Position numbers and translations under genes: made by a program. This document shows positions 1 through 12,393 of a DNA stretch of 64,000 nucleotides, piece after piece. This DNA comes from Litoditis marina (Eukaryota > Nematoda > Chromadorea > Rhabditida > Rhabditidae), in assembly GCA_964036275.1 (NCBI GenBank), contig OZ038435.1, forward strand, positions 31,415,521 to 31,479,520. Direction: 5' to 3'. Below the pieces are notes generated by a model. That model was given only the letters and a program-made list of their open reading frames with translations, was not told the DNA's origin and did no database searches. Within the stretch, counting starts at the first letter, position 1, and each line of letters opens with the position of its first letter.

Positions 1-517
1 TGATTTGGTGCAAGCGAGCACACTAGTTTGCGGTTCGCATCAACGTGAAACGATAACATACACCGCTTTTGACTTTCTTTCACGTTTTACGTGATCAATC
101 GATTCTCCCTCAGTACTATAGACTCAATATACAGTGAAATATTAGGGATTAAAACGAGGACCAATCCGAAGTGAAAACGTTGAACGCACTCGATGGGCAA
201 AAGTACATGTTGACGGAAAATGGTTCTCATTCTCACGTTAACTTATAATTCTCGGGATGAATGTCTTGAGAGTAGAGTTTTGTTCCGGATGGAGAAGTGG
301 AAATGATTTCGAATTAAAAACACCTTGAATTACCCGTGTCGACAATATCAACGTTCCAGTAGATTTGATTTGAAATATTGCTTTCATTCTTGTTTATAAA
401 GGAATTCATTCATGTCTGGCAAATTTAGGGTGTCCGAGAAGTTGCTCTCCAAATTTAGCGAAGAACCAGGACTCTTAATGTTTTTCAGTTACGGGAAATA
501 TAAATTTTTATTCTCAG
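1..517. other. No gene identified; upstream part of the first gene's locus
   Basis: No exon could be assigned here. The next exon (518) starts two bases into a codon, so at least one upstream coding exon with the signal peptide must exist, here or left of the window. The stretch contains one copy of the 13-bp palindrome CACGTTTTACGTG at 81-93. Confidence 0.4.
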
Positions 518-3500
518 ATAATTGTGACTGTCGTGACTGGTACGGGGCATGTCGCCGACAGGGGGAGTCATGGACGGATGAGGAGACATGGATGTACGAA
601 TGTACGAACAGTGATGGGTACGAAAGTCGTTTTTTGCACGAAAACAGAATTGAACTAGAAAAAACGTTAGATATACCCTGAAATTGGTAAGATGGGTTTG
701 GGTACGAATATAATATTCCACTGGTTTTTTTGACAAGAACACCGATATTCGTGTACTCAGCACACATTCTAGAATATTTTTACCACTAGGTTGACCCCGA
801 AGATCATGGAAAAGGGCGTTGTGAAAAGATTACAAAAGAAAAGAACTATAAAAAAAATTTTGGTTGAACGGAACTCGGGTGATGGTTAACGGGTGTGGTT
901 AACGACATATTTGTTTTCTTGTTGAATTTGGTTTGTTTATTTCAAGTCTACCATTAAAATAAGTCAGAGATAAAGGTGTTTCCTTGTTGTTGTTTACGTG
1001 TGTCATAACTTCTTAGCGAGAATATAAAACTGTTACTCTCCTGTTGCCGGCATAGCAAATCGTCTAATCTCATGAGAAGTTCATATGAGTTTCTCATCTC
1101 ATGAATACCTCATGAGCTACTCGTGAACTTCCAATGTTTTAGCATAACAATCGATAGAATCTCATGAGAAGTTCGTGAGATATTGTTCACGATATAACTC
1201 ATGCGGTTTTTGAGGGATTGCTACTGCGCCATGTTGTTTTGGAAATTAAGCGGCTGTTGCACTTTTGAACTACTGGCCCTATTGAAAATTCTTTAATTAC
1301 AACAAAAAACTAAATTAATGGCATATGAAACGAGCGCTGGCGAAATTGACGAGCATTTTCGGAAGTGATGTCAACATTACAGATGAGAGAATGTTGCGAC
1401 GTATTCGGTAAAAGTAAAATGAGAAAAATGAAACCCAAACCCGATGTTCCATTCAATAGAACAACTTCTTCTCACACATGACAACTATTACGCAGAATAA
1501 AAACGATTCACACTTACATACTAAATCTAGAATTCACATGCATGATCAAGACATAATTTAGAAGAATTGAAACCAAATTAGACCGAAATAGAGAAGAATC
1601 GGAATATGACTAGTGTCTGTTGACAAAACAACAATATAGACAAAACTCTGTTTTCTAGGAAGGATGCCAACTTTGTGTCATGCGCCTCTGGAACACCCTC
1701 AAAAGAATCTATTCAATCCGGACAAAACCGAACCATCGACAACTTATGGCATTCCTGTGATGCGAACACGCAGCGAATCAAATACGAAACAGGTATAGTC
1801 TCACTTACTACTACTGCTCGGAACGCGCTCTGTTAATTACAAATTCGCGTTCGGTCGAAACTGTATTGCAACAAATCTAGAGACATAGTGTGCCCCGAAG
1901 AGACGTCCGACGACGAGAGGGAAAATCAATATATATGACAGCCACACTGTATAAACAGTAATTTACTGTTTTGCAACGACGCTTGTTCTGAGTGGGACTC
2001 CTACAGTATGATTACAAAATTTCAGTTCGCTTTATTACATAAACACGATCGAAAAATAAAAAAATAAATCCATGTACTCTTGTACAACTACTAGTCGAAC
2101 AACGTCTTAAAAAACCGTCGTCTCACGTTGAGTAGTTTTTAGAGCCGCTCACTGTTTTTTAACAGTATTTTTTTCCACAAAATTACGATTTCATTTAGAG
2201 GCTGAGTGAAACAGCCACTTGAAAGCTACTTTACGTGTCTATTAAAACTGACGGACTACGTTTTATTGCGAGTGGTAATTAGCTAAAGTGAACAAGTCGC
2301 TAATGAGTGCACTGATGAATTTTGTTGCATAATAGTGAATAGTGATGTTATGCTTGGACCTGGACTAGAAATGTCAAATTACGTCACTAGTAATCAACTT
2401 TTTGAAGAACCCCGGACGTAGTTAATGTTGATTGGAAGCGATACTAATTGAGTAAGTGCAGCCAATCTTTCATGAAGCTTCTTTGGCCCCGAATCTCAAT
2501 ACCGATCAGTTTGAGAACTAGTTGGAATAAAAGACTCCATACTCGAATTCGAATAGAGAGAACGTTCTGATTTGTTTCATCCTTGCACTTGACATACTAC
2601 GAAAGCTCATGAGTGACAGTAAAAATTACAGGCAACTACGGTTCCTTCGTTCTTTGCTGCTGTGTTTGTAGTTGAATCACATTGCTTGTCGAACATCATT
2701 AGCCGTTCATGACAGATCGTACTGCTACTCATACTTGGTCTTCCATCGAATTGACACGTTTAGAGCCAATTTTAATATATGAACTTTCAACTTTATAGAA
2801 CCTTTCTGTCTTGTGAATGAGACAGTGAGAAAGGTGGGCGAAACATTCCGGGAGGACAGATTCCAATGGCTGTGTCTGGAAACGGGACGGTGGGTCGTCG
2901 GTGGGTTTCAGTTGGTTTGCTCGATAGTTGATCATGAAATAACACTTTCAAAGAAAGGTTGTAATTGTTCAAAACAATGAATAATATATTTTAACTAATA
3001 TTGTTCTTATAACTCGCTTACTCCGACAAAAATGTTGCGGAATAACTATCACATCGGCGTCTGCTTTAAGATGTTCTGATGCAAATAGATCGCGGAACAG
3101 GTGACGGTAGATTTTCTTTGTTTCAACAAAGATAGAGAAGCCACTGGCTAATGACAGCAAGTGAGCCAAATTGTTATCTAAACTCAGGATGCTACTACTC
3201 CAACGAAACAGAGCCCAATGTGTTGTTGAAGATAGGAGAGACCGGATATAACGGGTTGATTAAGCACGTCTGTGACCGATTTGAGGACAATCCCGGCAGA
3301 GTACAGTATCACGCTGAGGTCAGAGGTTAACCAAACATCACTCGATTAGGTTGGGAAGAGAAAACTGTAGTCGAAGGTCTATATTACTCATTAAATAACA
3401 GTTTTTTCCAGAAGCGACGTTTTTAGAACACCTTGGTCGGTCAATTATTATATGCAATTCAAACTAGTTTTCAATCACACGTAAACACGTATTAAAGAAT

Positions 3501-4900
3501 CCGTTCCGCTTTAATTTTGACTTTTGAGTTAACAAACTGACCCTATGGCAAATGAAAAACCATTATCAAAAATATATACTTTTATATACCTATCTTGCTT
3601 CGTTTTCTCAGAAAAGCGGCCTACGTAATGACACCGATAGGGGAGTTGCGTACGGGGTATGCTCAAAATAGCCCATAGAAGTGCGAAAACGACTTCAAAA
3701 CACTCAATCACATACGAATACACAATTAGGGACTAAAAAGTGAAAATAAATCTGGATGTAAATAAACCAAGTCAAGTTGCGTCACAGTGAAAATGTTCAT
3801 GTCGCCTTCTTTATTGCTTGATGTTATGCAAATTTTACAAATTTTCAATCAGAAAGTTTTCTCGTGGTCTATGGGAAGACATTAAGAATCTTTTTTGAGC
3901 TTTTTAAATTTTTCGTGAAACTCAGATTATAGCGGAACGGATTCTTTAAGTATTAGGATTTGAGGACCTACAATCACACAGTGAATATTTGCTGATGTTT
4001 AGGCACGTTTTACGTTAAAGGCACGTTTTACGTTAATCAATTTCATGGGTCTTTCTAGGTCCGTGACGATGTTCACGTGAAACACCCCACCAACAAGGGC
4101 ATCAACAAGAACTTTCCCGAGCCTGGAGATGGCACAATCAAAGGACAGGTGAGTTTGACAATGAATCCAACGCAGTCGTGAACATGTACGCTGTAAACTG
4201 TTAGTCAATTGCACAGTCACGCGAAGCATGTTGAACACAACAAACCTCAGTTGCCGTATCCACCAATAATTCTTCCCTCTCCCGGGAGCGTTTTCAGGCA
4301 CCCGGGAGCAAAAAACGTTCTTCCAAATTTGTTCTCCCGGGAGCCAAAAACGCTCCCGGGAGGAGATAAATTCTTGGTGGATACGGCCACAGAAACGTGC
4401 GATGAAAAAGTGCACGATGCCTCAGAATGCTAACCTCACCTGACTATTCAATTGACTTCTAGAAGATTGCGTATCCTAAGTCCGAGTCGACCCCCAAGTA
4501 AATAAGTCGTAGGTTTTTCTAGCCTTTCGCTGCGATCAAAAAAAGACAACCGCAAACTGTATACCTATTTATTGAGTTCTCAGTTGAAACTGACAGCATA
4601 GTTTCCAAATGGTGAAATATGTACATTGTGTGTTACAGTATTAATTCAGAACCATCAGTGTCTCAATCGAAACGGCATTAGAACGTTACAGAGCTTTGCG
4701 TAGTAATTACAAGCACTATAGATTAACTCGAGAAGAAAATAACAAATCGCCAGAATAACCAATCACGTTTAATTTTTCAGGTTGATCGTTGGACGCACGA
4801 AAGTGTTTCCAAGTTCATTGCCAACGATGACCTTTACCGTGTGAAAATACGTTACTTGCCGGCATCTAGAAAACCGTGGGCGTCCGAAACTGAAGATTGA
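518..4900 (+). CDS. MIG-18-like secreted cysteine-rich protein, 5' partial
   Basis: Five exons join in phase: 518-617, 1659-1792, 3188-3318, 4059-4148 and 4781-4900 (TGA). Acceptors are TTCTCAG, TTTCTAG, ACTCAG, TTTCTAG and TTTTTCAG. They give about 191 residues. The first exon reads CRRQGESWTDEETWMYEC and runs into FVSCASG. The next module has LWHSC, then KYETGCYY, LLKIGETGYNGLIKHVC and RVQYHAE. This spacing of C, GE, W, Y-x-C and GC resembles the fibronectin type I-like module of nematode MIG-18-type extracellular matrix proteins. The C-terminus (RWTHESVSKFIAND to ASETED) is polar and has no membrane segment. The signal peptide exon is missing. The exon structure is seen directly and phases agree; the family is a recognition from the cysteine pattern without a database search. 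Intron 3 carries a TTAA-flanked MITE, and intron 4 another element with a nested insertion. Confidence 0.62.
1049..1205. repeat. Short inverted repeats built on TCTCATGAGAAGTT
   Basis: Inside intron 1 of the MIG-18-like gene, the words TCTCATGAGAAGTTC, CTCATGAATACCTCATGAG and TCTCATGAGAAGTTCGTGAG recur in about 150 bp and can fold on themselves. It looks like a decayed small inverted-repeat element. No coding sequence was seen. Confidence 0.4.
3492..3949. mobile_element. TTAA-flanked MITE, copy 1 (458 bp)
   Basis: The element begins TTAAAGAATCCGTTCCGCT and ends AGCGGAACGGATTCTTTAA, a perfect terminal inverted repeat of about 19 bp including the TTAA at each end. A second copy lies at 44391-44838 and matches closely along its length (shared words such as GACACCGATAGGGG and GCGTACGGGGTATGCTC). 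It has no long ORF. TTAA target duplications are typical of piggyBac-type elements, so a non-autonomous piggyBac-like element is the best guess. It sits in intron 3 of the MIG-18-like gene. Confidence 0.8.
4197..4463 (-). mobile_element. Dispersed ~125-bp element (CGTGCACTTTGTCATTGCACG family), copy 1, interrupted
   Basis: On the minus strand this reads CTTCTAGAAGTCAATTGAAT, then ATCGTGCACTTTTTCATCGC, and ends TGTGCAATTGACTAACAGT. The same order is seen at 14799-14923, 54264-54388 and 60645-60773. This copy is split by a 135-bp palindromic insertion at 4253-4387. It lies in intron 4 of the MIG-18-like gene. Confidence 0.75.
4253..4387. mobile_element. Nested palindromic MITE with GCCGTATCCACCA termini
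   Basis: Ends are GCCGTATCCACCAA and TTGGTGGATACGGC, perfect inverted copies. The interior repeats CTCCCGGGAGCGTTTT-like words on both strands, so the whole 135 bp can form a GC-rich hairpin. It interrupts the older element at 4197-4463, so it inserted later. Confidence 0.75.
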
Positions 4901-5032
4901 CATTGATACACATTTGAAATATTTATAATTTTCGAAAAAAAAAACTTTATTACGTATCTTTCGTTCATATAAAATTTAAATAACTAGTTAGCTAGTTGTT
5001 AACTAGTTGTGTAATATCGAGAAATAGTGAGC

Positions 5033-5281
5033 ATGGACCCGATTCCGAGTTTTACTAGGGCAGGACTAGACGTCTTGCAACCCTACCTATACGATCAGTT
5101 TTCCGAATACGCACATTTTATTGGTTTTTCAACATTTAAGAAAAACGAGAATCTTGCGAAATTTATTGCCGACATCGAAAAACACACAAAGCACAAACTA
5201 CACTTTTACGAACGAAATGTCTGTGTTCTCGTGGCACCAGTCGATAATCAGTCAATAATCATTAAGAAGTTCAATCAATAA
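5033..5281 (+). CDS. Small protein with weak similarity to dynein light chain LC8
   Basis: A single-exon ORF of 82 residues starts at the ATG at 5033 (an in-frame upstream GTG is not used) and ends TAA at 5279-5281. The C-terminal half, NLAKFIADIEKHTKHKLHFY followed by ERNVCVLVAPV and SIIIKKF, fits the LC8 pattern of A-x-YI helix, W/L-H, G-RN-F, V-x-H and FIYF, but the consensus Trp and Gly are missing. The similarity is faint and could be coincidental. An AG-containing site (GAAATAG) lies just upstream of the ATG. Its stop codon is 1 bp from the stop of the ABCG gene on the other strand, so the two transcripts should overlap at their 3' ends. It could be a divergent light chain, a retrocopy or a chance ORF. 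Confidence 0.4.
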   Translation: MDPIPSFTRAGLDVLQPYLYDQFSEYAHFIGFSTFKKNENLAKFIADIEKHTKHKLHFYERNVCVLVAPVDNQSIIIKKFNQ

Positions 5282-5282
5282 G

Positions 5283-8200
5283 TTATCGTGCTTTGTGAAC
5301 TCTGTACACGAGACCGATGTATCCGATGCAATAGATGGCCAGAGAGGAGCATAACATCATCAGCCAATTCCAGTACATGTTGGACTCGGAAAAGTGCAGA
5401 ACCTAGAAATCATATGGTGGAATTATTTATTTATTTGATTATATATCTACATTGAAAGAGTGTGACACACGTTCATCGGAGAAAGAGGAGAAAAATAGAA
5501 ATAATTACAGTCAAAGATTTTAAATGGTGTACACCGTTTCTTCGTTCCGTTTAGTCTTTTACAGTTCACCGTTTGTACGAGTTGAGATTTGAAACATTGA
5601 TAATCTGCTAATATGTAGGGAACATAGTACACAGTTGAGTGAAGTAGAGGGTTGTGCGGTAACCAGGCTCTTATTCTCAAACTTTTATAACGTTCGACAG
5701 AAAATGTCACCTCAAGAACTTCGTAGCCATTCTTCTGACAAAACTCGACGGCGTCGCCCGCTTGATCTACACATGGAATGGTCGACTTCGACTCATCCGC
5801 AAACTCGTTAATCATCAACGATTCATAGCCGAAACGGAACCTGAAAATTGAAACTGAAATTCACGCTTGCAGATATATTTTCGTCTGAAGGTTTCTTACG
5901 GATTTTCTGGCCCGAACTTCACATTTGAATCGCACGTTCACGAGCATTATCACACGTGAACTTCCTTGCAAAAGAAGAACACATAACAGTGTGGTATGTT
6001 TCTACAGTTGGACCAAGACATGAATAAATTAGGACGACTATGTGGATCAATCCCAAGGTATCAGTCTTTTGAACTGAAGTACATTTTTCAATTGCCGAAT
6101 CAATTTCGACCGATGCATCGGGATTGGTCCACATAATCGTCCTATTTTAAAAAGAATTACAGAAAATTCACATGAAAGACACTTCCATTCACACTAGAGA
6201 ATTGAATACAACGTTACGTTTCCTCAATCAGATTCAAACTCACCAAGACAGGTACTGCACCCAGCCGATCCAGTCAGGCATCATGTCCACATTCGTAAAG
6301 AGACCGCCCGTCATGGAGAGTACGGTAAGAAACGGACCGGTAATTGACACCGCAACTGCGTACGATGGCGAGACCTAAACCATCAGAAACGTTGTTATCG
6401 ATCCAAGTAGATGAGAGATCGATAGATCATGGTGACGCAGATGGTTTCTGTTTTACTTTTGATAGTAAGTGAAAGATAATGCCACGTAAAAACAACGAAC
6501 CGAGCAGACCGCGATACCCAGACTGGTTACGTTCCACTCAATCAGCATACACGTGAACACCGCCTGAAATTGACAGTTAGACCGGTTTAAAGAATAACAG
6601 CTCTAACGCTCTAAGTGGTTGATGAGGTCATACTTTTTCTGTTAATTATTTTCTTGGAAAAATTTCGGTTTCCTAGTTTTTCTTATAATACGATGTGAAA
6701 AAGACGCGAAATTGAGATTACAATTGCATACTTTTACGCGTTTTTGACCTTTTATGCTAATTCAAATGAGTCATCTGTGTTGTTTTTCGCAATAGTTTTG
6801 AAATGTTTCATACCTGGAGAAACTTGGTGAAGGTGGGTAGTAGTCCGATCATAAAGTAACTAATTGAGACGAATAGTACGCCGTCAATGGTGAAAATGGG
6901 CCAGTAGGAGATGATCTGCAAAAATATCATGTGGAAAAACTGTTTTAATTTTGATGAGTTGAATATGAAACCGCAAGCGTGGGTTATTTTTTGTCGTACC
7001 GAAATTGAACCTCAACAACTGTTCGTGAGATGCCTTACGTAGAAAAAACTTTGAAATTTGCTGAGGTGCTTTAGGCAGGGTTCATACTTCCTGTCGCTGA
7101 ATTCGGCAACACGCGCGACAATACACAAATCATGATTATCGATTGCGTCGCCTGTTGCCGAATTGCGCTACAGCGACGTCGCGTCGCCAACTGGGTGTTC
7201 ATACTTTTTTGTTGCCAAATCACGTCGCTGTCGCTTAATTCGGCGACAGCTGTTGCCGAATTCCGCGACAAGTGTAGTTTACTAGCTAGTAAAATACATG
7301 ACGCGTCGCTGATAGGTTTTTGCTAAATTATTCTTATGTAAGTTTAGCGAAACTTGGAAAATCACACTTTCGAACTTGGAGTGGGTTTTAAAACAAAATA
7401 TATCCTCAATCGAGAGTAAAACATTGGATCTTATAAAAAAATCACTCATTGTATCATGATAGAAATTTCCACCAAAATAACCATGCAATAAGGTTTTCGA
7501 ACAATCTACCATTTTTGCCATTTTTGCTACCAACTACCATTTTTGAAAAAGATCATGGTTTTTGACCAAAAATTGACATTTAGTACATATCGAAGAGAAA
7601 ATCGTTCATACTTTTTGGTAGCTAGATCAAGCGACATTACTGCTCCCAATGTGAGCGACAGCAGCATTTTGAAAATGCTACGCGGCAATTGCTGCTGTCG
7701 CCTCGTAAAAAAATATGTGAAGAACCGAACCCTACAGTTTTAACGGCTGTGGGGGTTCGTATTTCCTCTCGAAAGCAAGCCAATGCCCCTATGCGGTGCA
7801 TATAGTAGTTGCGCCATTCCTTCGTGTTTGTAGTTTGATTCTAACTTTTCAATCGACATTCGTGACCTATTACATGAACCGAGGTCAAACTACAAACAAT
7901 TGGAAACGCAATGTTCACCTTGGCAAAATAGTAGGCAAATACGGGGTAGACACCGTCGTGATATTCTCGAACAAGAAGCGGAAAGTCGCCTGGCATGTAG
8001 GTTTGAATTCCGAAGATGGTCGAGTAGGTCAGCTCGGAGCAATAGTAGAAGAGAGCTCCTTTGAACGATTGGACACCATCCTGGAAGAATTTATTAACAT
8101 TATGCAGATAAACGCTCACAACACCCACACCTTCACACACAGTGGCTCTAACGAGAACATTGACTTTTTACCCCCCACTTTTCTAAGTTTGTATTGGTTT

Positions 8201-11200
8201 TGGGGAATTGTAGGTTGACTCCACCCACCGGGGGGGGGGGGGGGGGGTGAAATTTCAATTCATCACCCGCAATACAAAAGTTTGAGGGTGGGAAGGTGGG
8301 AAGGGGGTAAAAAGTAAACATTGGCGGTAGTGAAGATCAGCCCCCCACTCGCTGAAGTTTCACCCCCCCCCCCCCCCACCATTGAAGTTCTACCCCCCGC
8401 CGACCCTAGTGAACACTGAATAAATAAAAAAAATATTGGAACCTGATCAAGATCGGTTTGGAAGTAGAGAAGTCCTAGAAAGACACCCATGAACACCTTC
8501 TGAATGATCTTGGCACGTAGTACAGATGGATTCCGTAGGTTGTCTTTGAAGTATCTGCAAATAACTACAGTCATGTTTTGTTAACTTAGAACGTGATTAT
8601 GTCACTTAAGTTTCCGTTTAAGAATCAAGTTATTTTGTGAAAAAAATGTGCGCAAATGAGCCAGCCGCCGTAAACTATTCAAATTTCAGTAGGTGTAATT
8701 GCGCATTGTAACTAGGAAAGTGGTCAGCTTTTTTTCGTCGAAAAGTTTCAGTTTCAACTTCAACCAACTCAAGTTGGTTACCGAATCCGCCAACCTGATC
8801 AAGAGGGAGAAAATGAGCTGGAAAATGTTGGCGCCCTTGTGCGGGGAAAGTGGGCGAGGTCGGCCGCATTTCGTCATTTCTCGTCCGAGCCTTGCCCGGT
8901 ATTCACTGTCCGCGAAGTTATCGCAGATGGCATTGCACTGCTGTTTGCATTCCTCCACCCGCTCCGGCCAGATGGCCAATGTCTGAATAAGTGGACATTA
9001 AGACAAAAAAAAACCTAAAATTTAAACATAATGAAGTTACTAAAATAATGAAGAAATTTGTTATATGTTATCTATGAAAGTTTATGCGAAAGTTTTTCTG
9101 GAATTTAAAACCAACATCGATGTAGAAATCGGCGGGATTGGTGTGATCGGGCAGAACATGGCCGGAATTGGCAAAGAAGAGAACCGCTTCATAGGGAGTT
9201 CCGTGGAAGGCAACTCGGCCCTGGGCCAGGAACACAACCTGCAAATATACATTCTTCCATAGTTTACATACATTTACAAACAAGTATACACACATTTACA
9301 TACAATAACTCGTTATATCATCGCTTCAAAGCAATATCAAACTAGTGAGCGAAAAAGGTAAACATTAATATGAGCTTCGTGCATGTGTTGCTCGAGATTG
9401 CAACAAACAAGCAAACTTAGGTACCTTTAACGTTTATCACGCAAAACTTTCGTTGGAACGGCTTACCTTGTCAAAAAGCTCAAAAACTTCTGACGACGGT
9501 TGATGAATTGTGCAAATGATAGTTTTGCCCTGGTCAGCCGCAAGAGACTCCAGTCTCTGAAATTGTTTTGTAACTCAAAGTAATTTGACAAATAGTGAAA
9601 TTCACAACAACATACATCATCAATCACTACGAAAAGGTTTGTGGTAATGTACCAACCAGAAGTTGTAACTCAATTGAACCCCAACTTCAATACACAAATA
9701 AAAACAAATGAACCACGTTCAACAGCTCCGATAAAAAATACTCACTTTGACTACGGTCATGGCCATATGAGAGTCGAGACCGGTGGTGGGTTCATCGCAG
9801 AACAAAATCGGCGGGTTGTTCAAAATTTCGGTGGCAAAGGCTAACCGTTTCATTTCACCTCCTGAAAAACAAAGGTTTTGCGTGCAAACTACAAATTACA
9901 AATACAGAAGTACGCAAAACGTACCGGATATGCCTTTGACTATGCCGGGAACACCAATACGAGACGACTGCGACCCTTCTAACAGCATCTCGCGCATTAC
10001 CTGGAAACATATATTTGTTATCTGTGTCTTAGTATCTTGAAGCATGCAGAGGAAACAACAATTAGAAAGTTAATGTGACTCCAGAATGTATTGTAATGTG
10101 AACAAATGCGAAAGCATGTCGCAAATTAAATCTTGAGCCCTATGCAGTCCTACAAAAATGCATGAAAAATTTAAATCTGTAAGTTGGTGTTGAGATGCGT
10201 AGATTTTTTCTTTTACTGCGTTGATGCAATGTGCCACTAAACTCTCCAGTATACCATATATAATATGCAACCAGCAATATATTCGTTGCACTGCGTTGCG
10301 TTCTTGCGCTCAGCGTTCAGTAGGTTATTTCGTATTCTTGGTTAGAAATTTGCTTCAACTAATGTGAACATGAACATGAAAATGACCAGGGTTCACCTCT
10401 TCCACCCTCTCTATACGTCCCTCTTCGTCGTATGTGGATGGCAGACGAAGTTGTGCTTGCAATACCAGATGCTCACGAACCTGAAAAGAAGGTCATTTTT
10501 GCAATTCTCACCTAGAATGGTAAGGTGACCAGAAGGTGATTGGAAGATATTTAAGGATGACATATTTAACTAAATCCCCTCATAGAGGCGAAACGTTGTG
10601 TATTATACGAGCTGGTTAACATTTTTTCAAATTTGAAAGAAATTTTTTTTGTCTATTCATTTTTGTCTAACTATTCAAAAGAGGAAATTTTTTACATGAC
10701 ATTTTTACTATTAACACTTCACCAATTCTTGAGCAAATTCCTTGAGCATTATAACTTCTCACCGAGAGGGTGCCAACGAAGATGTCTTCCTGTTGTACGT
10801 AGGCGGAAACACTGGTGACAGCCTGTCCAATGGACTGTCCATTCACGAGAATATCCCCCTGCACTTCCAGTCCTTTCAGATTCCGCTGTAGCAGGGTGTT
10901 CAGTAGGGTTGTTTTACCGGCACCACTGGAATGTTGAAAATCCCATTCAGTCACATTCAGTCACATTCAAGAAAATATGTAGGTTTGTCCGTTTGAAACC
11001 CATTTCACCATCACGTAGTGCAAAACTGGGGTTTATTGTACAATCGTCCCCCCTTGAGCCGAAATAGGTTGGAATCCGACCCGTAGTACAATCGCCCCCC
11101 CCCCCCCCCCTAGGGGGGGTGATTGTACAACGTCCTTCTTTACTGCAGGTTTGGATTGAGTGGGGGGCGATTGTTAAACAGGTCCGGGGTTGTACTATTA

Positions 11201-12393
11201 TCCCCCATTTTGTATTGTGGGGGGTGATTGTTAAACGTCGACATTGTACAATTACCCCCCATTTACAATCACTCCCCATTTACAATCACCCCCCTCTCTA
11301 TAGGAAATCGTATTGGGAGGGGGGTGATAGTACTACGGGGGGGGGGGCAATTGTACAATTTTCCCCAAACATGTCCTAGCATCGAATTCCTCACAGCATT
11401 GCTTGTTTTATTTCGTTCCATGTCCGTTGCAGTTCGGATTCGCTGTTTTCTAGACGTAAGAGGTGGTTCCAAATTTTCGATGTGTATACAGCTCAACCAC
11501 GGTAAAGTAAAAATTCGATGTGTATACAGCGTAACCACGGTAAAAAAAGGAAAGTGTTTCACTTGTTACCGGAAGCGTACAGTTTTTCATTATTTTCCTT
11601 GTAGATATACAAAATAGAGTATATTGAGTTGTAGTCTGATCGATCATGCCAGTAACTATTTCGGTTAACGCCCGAGCGCAGTGCAAACGAATTACTAGCA
11701 TTAAAAGATACAGAACAACCACAGTGTCGGATTCTGGCCAAATTAACTCATTTTACGGCACAATCGCATACAGTAGTAGAATCAACATGTGCTCATTATC
11801 TCACCTGGCTCCCATGAGTGCCACCACCTCTCCCGGATGAGCGATTCCCGTGATGCCCTTGAGTAGTTCTCGTCCGGCCGTCGTGCGAACTCTAATGTCG
11901 TCCCATTGCAGTGAGACAGTCTTCTTCCTGTCGTACGGGACTGAAAACACACCTTATATAGTTAACATAATCAGATCAAATTAGGTAAAGTAAACTTTAA
12001 TGAAGATATAACACGAATGACTAAATCAACCAAAAAAATAAGTTTTATTCATTTAGTTATTTACTGATTAAGCTTTTAGTTACACCATTCTGGTTTCGGC
12101 CTCTGCACCTTCACGGTATATGAATGTTAAAACGGAATGAAGTATTGGTCTTTCTCAATCCCACGGGGACTCCTACAGTATGACTAGAGAACCTTCAGTC
12201 TGTTTAAGTTACATAAATATTAGCGAAAATGTTAACCACTTTTGCATTTTTGCAACCATTCTGAGTTCTATTGCTTTACATAGAGTGGTCAAGACAATTT
12301 CCTTTCAGAAAAATTCAGAGATACAATATATAGATACCATAAGTTTAGTCAAAAATGAAAAGCTTAACCGTACAAATCCAACTCACCGCTCAT
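5283..12393 (-). CDS. ABCG/White-family half transporter, complete
   Basis: Sixteen exons join in phase to 1803 nt (600 residues): 12387-12393, 11805-11940, 10763-10925, 10397-10480, 9925-10000, 9746-9861, 9467-9556, 9116-9238, 8795-8982, 8443-8554, 7919-8080, 6814-6915, 6501-6563, 6244-6374, 5711-5840, 5283-5402. The nucleotide-binding domain comes first: Walker A GASGAGKTT (~46-54), signature SGGEMKR (155-161), Walker [14 protein letters not shown] (174-186), switch His212. Six membrane segments follow from ~345 to 595, with a Cys-containing loop ([15 protein letters not shown]) before the last, as in White-type proteins. Such half transporters dimerise to move lipids, sterols or pigment precursors; the substrate here is unknown. 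The N-terminus is short (MSVPYDRKK). Exon 1 holds only seven coding bases and lies 6 nt after a CCAG acceptor-like site. The exon 8 donor (GAT|GTTGGT) is weak. Confidence 0.93.
6031..6143. mobile_element. MITE with AGGACGATTATGTGG termini, copy 1
   Basis: Left end AGGACGACTATGTGGATCAA and right end GATTGGTCCACATAATCGTCCT form inverted repeats of about 24 bp. Copies with the same ends occur at 15388-15497 and 45481-45602. It has no ORF and lies in the intron between exons 14 and 15 of the ABCG gene. Confidence 0.75.
7077..7740. repeat. GTCGC/GCGAC-rich inverted-repeat region in ABCG intron 11
   Basis: The stretch starts GCAGGGTTCATACTT and ends GAACCGAACCCTAC, and is filled with words such as GTCGCTGAATTCGGCAAC, GTTGCCGAATTGCG and GCGACAGCTGTTGCCGAATT on both strands. 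It looks like one or two decayed inverted-repeat elements. No exon of the surrounding gene falls here. Similar GTCGCCGGCGA words appear at 63220-63300. Confidence 0.5.
8161..8411. repeat. G-run/C-run inverted repeat in ABCG intron 10
   Basis: CCCCCCACTT blocks and a run of 18 G at about 8230 face CCCCCCACC blocks and the motif TGAAATTTCAATTCATC, giving a strongly self-complementary, quadruplex-prone stretch. It lies between exons 10 and 11. No coding sequence was seen. Confidence 0.6.
11031..11368. repeat. Alternating (C)n/(G)n array with TGTACAATCGCCCCCC units, copy 1
   Basis: About 340 bp is built from short units in which C6-C14 or G6-G10 runs are joined to TGTACAAT or GATTGT, alternating in strand: ACAATCGCCCCCC, GGGGGGTGATTGTACAA, GGGGGGCGATTGTTAAAC, CAATTACCCCCCATTTACAATC. 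The same grammar appears at 59885-60235. It lies in ABCG intron 2 and would form hairpins or G-quadruplexes on either strand. No ORF of interest. Confidence 0.75.
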
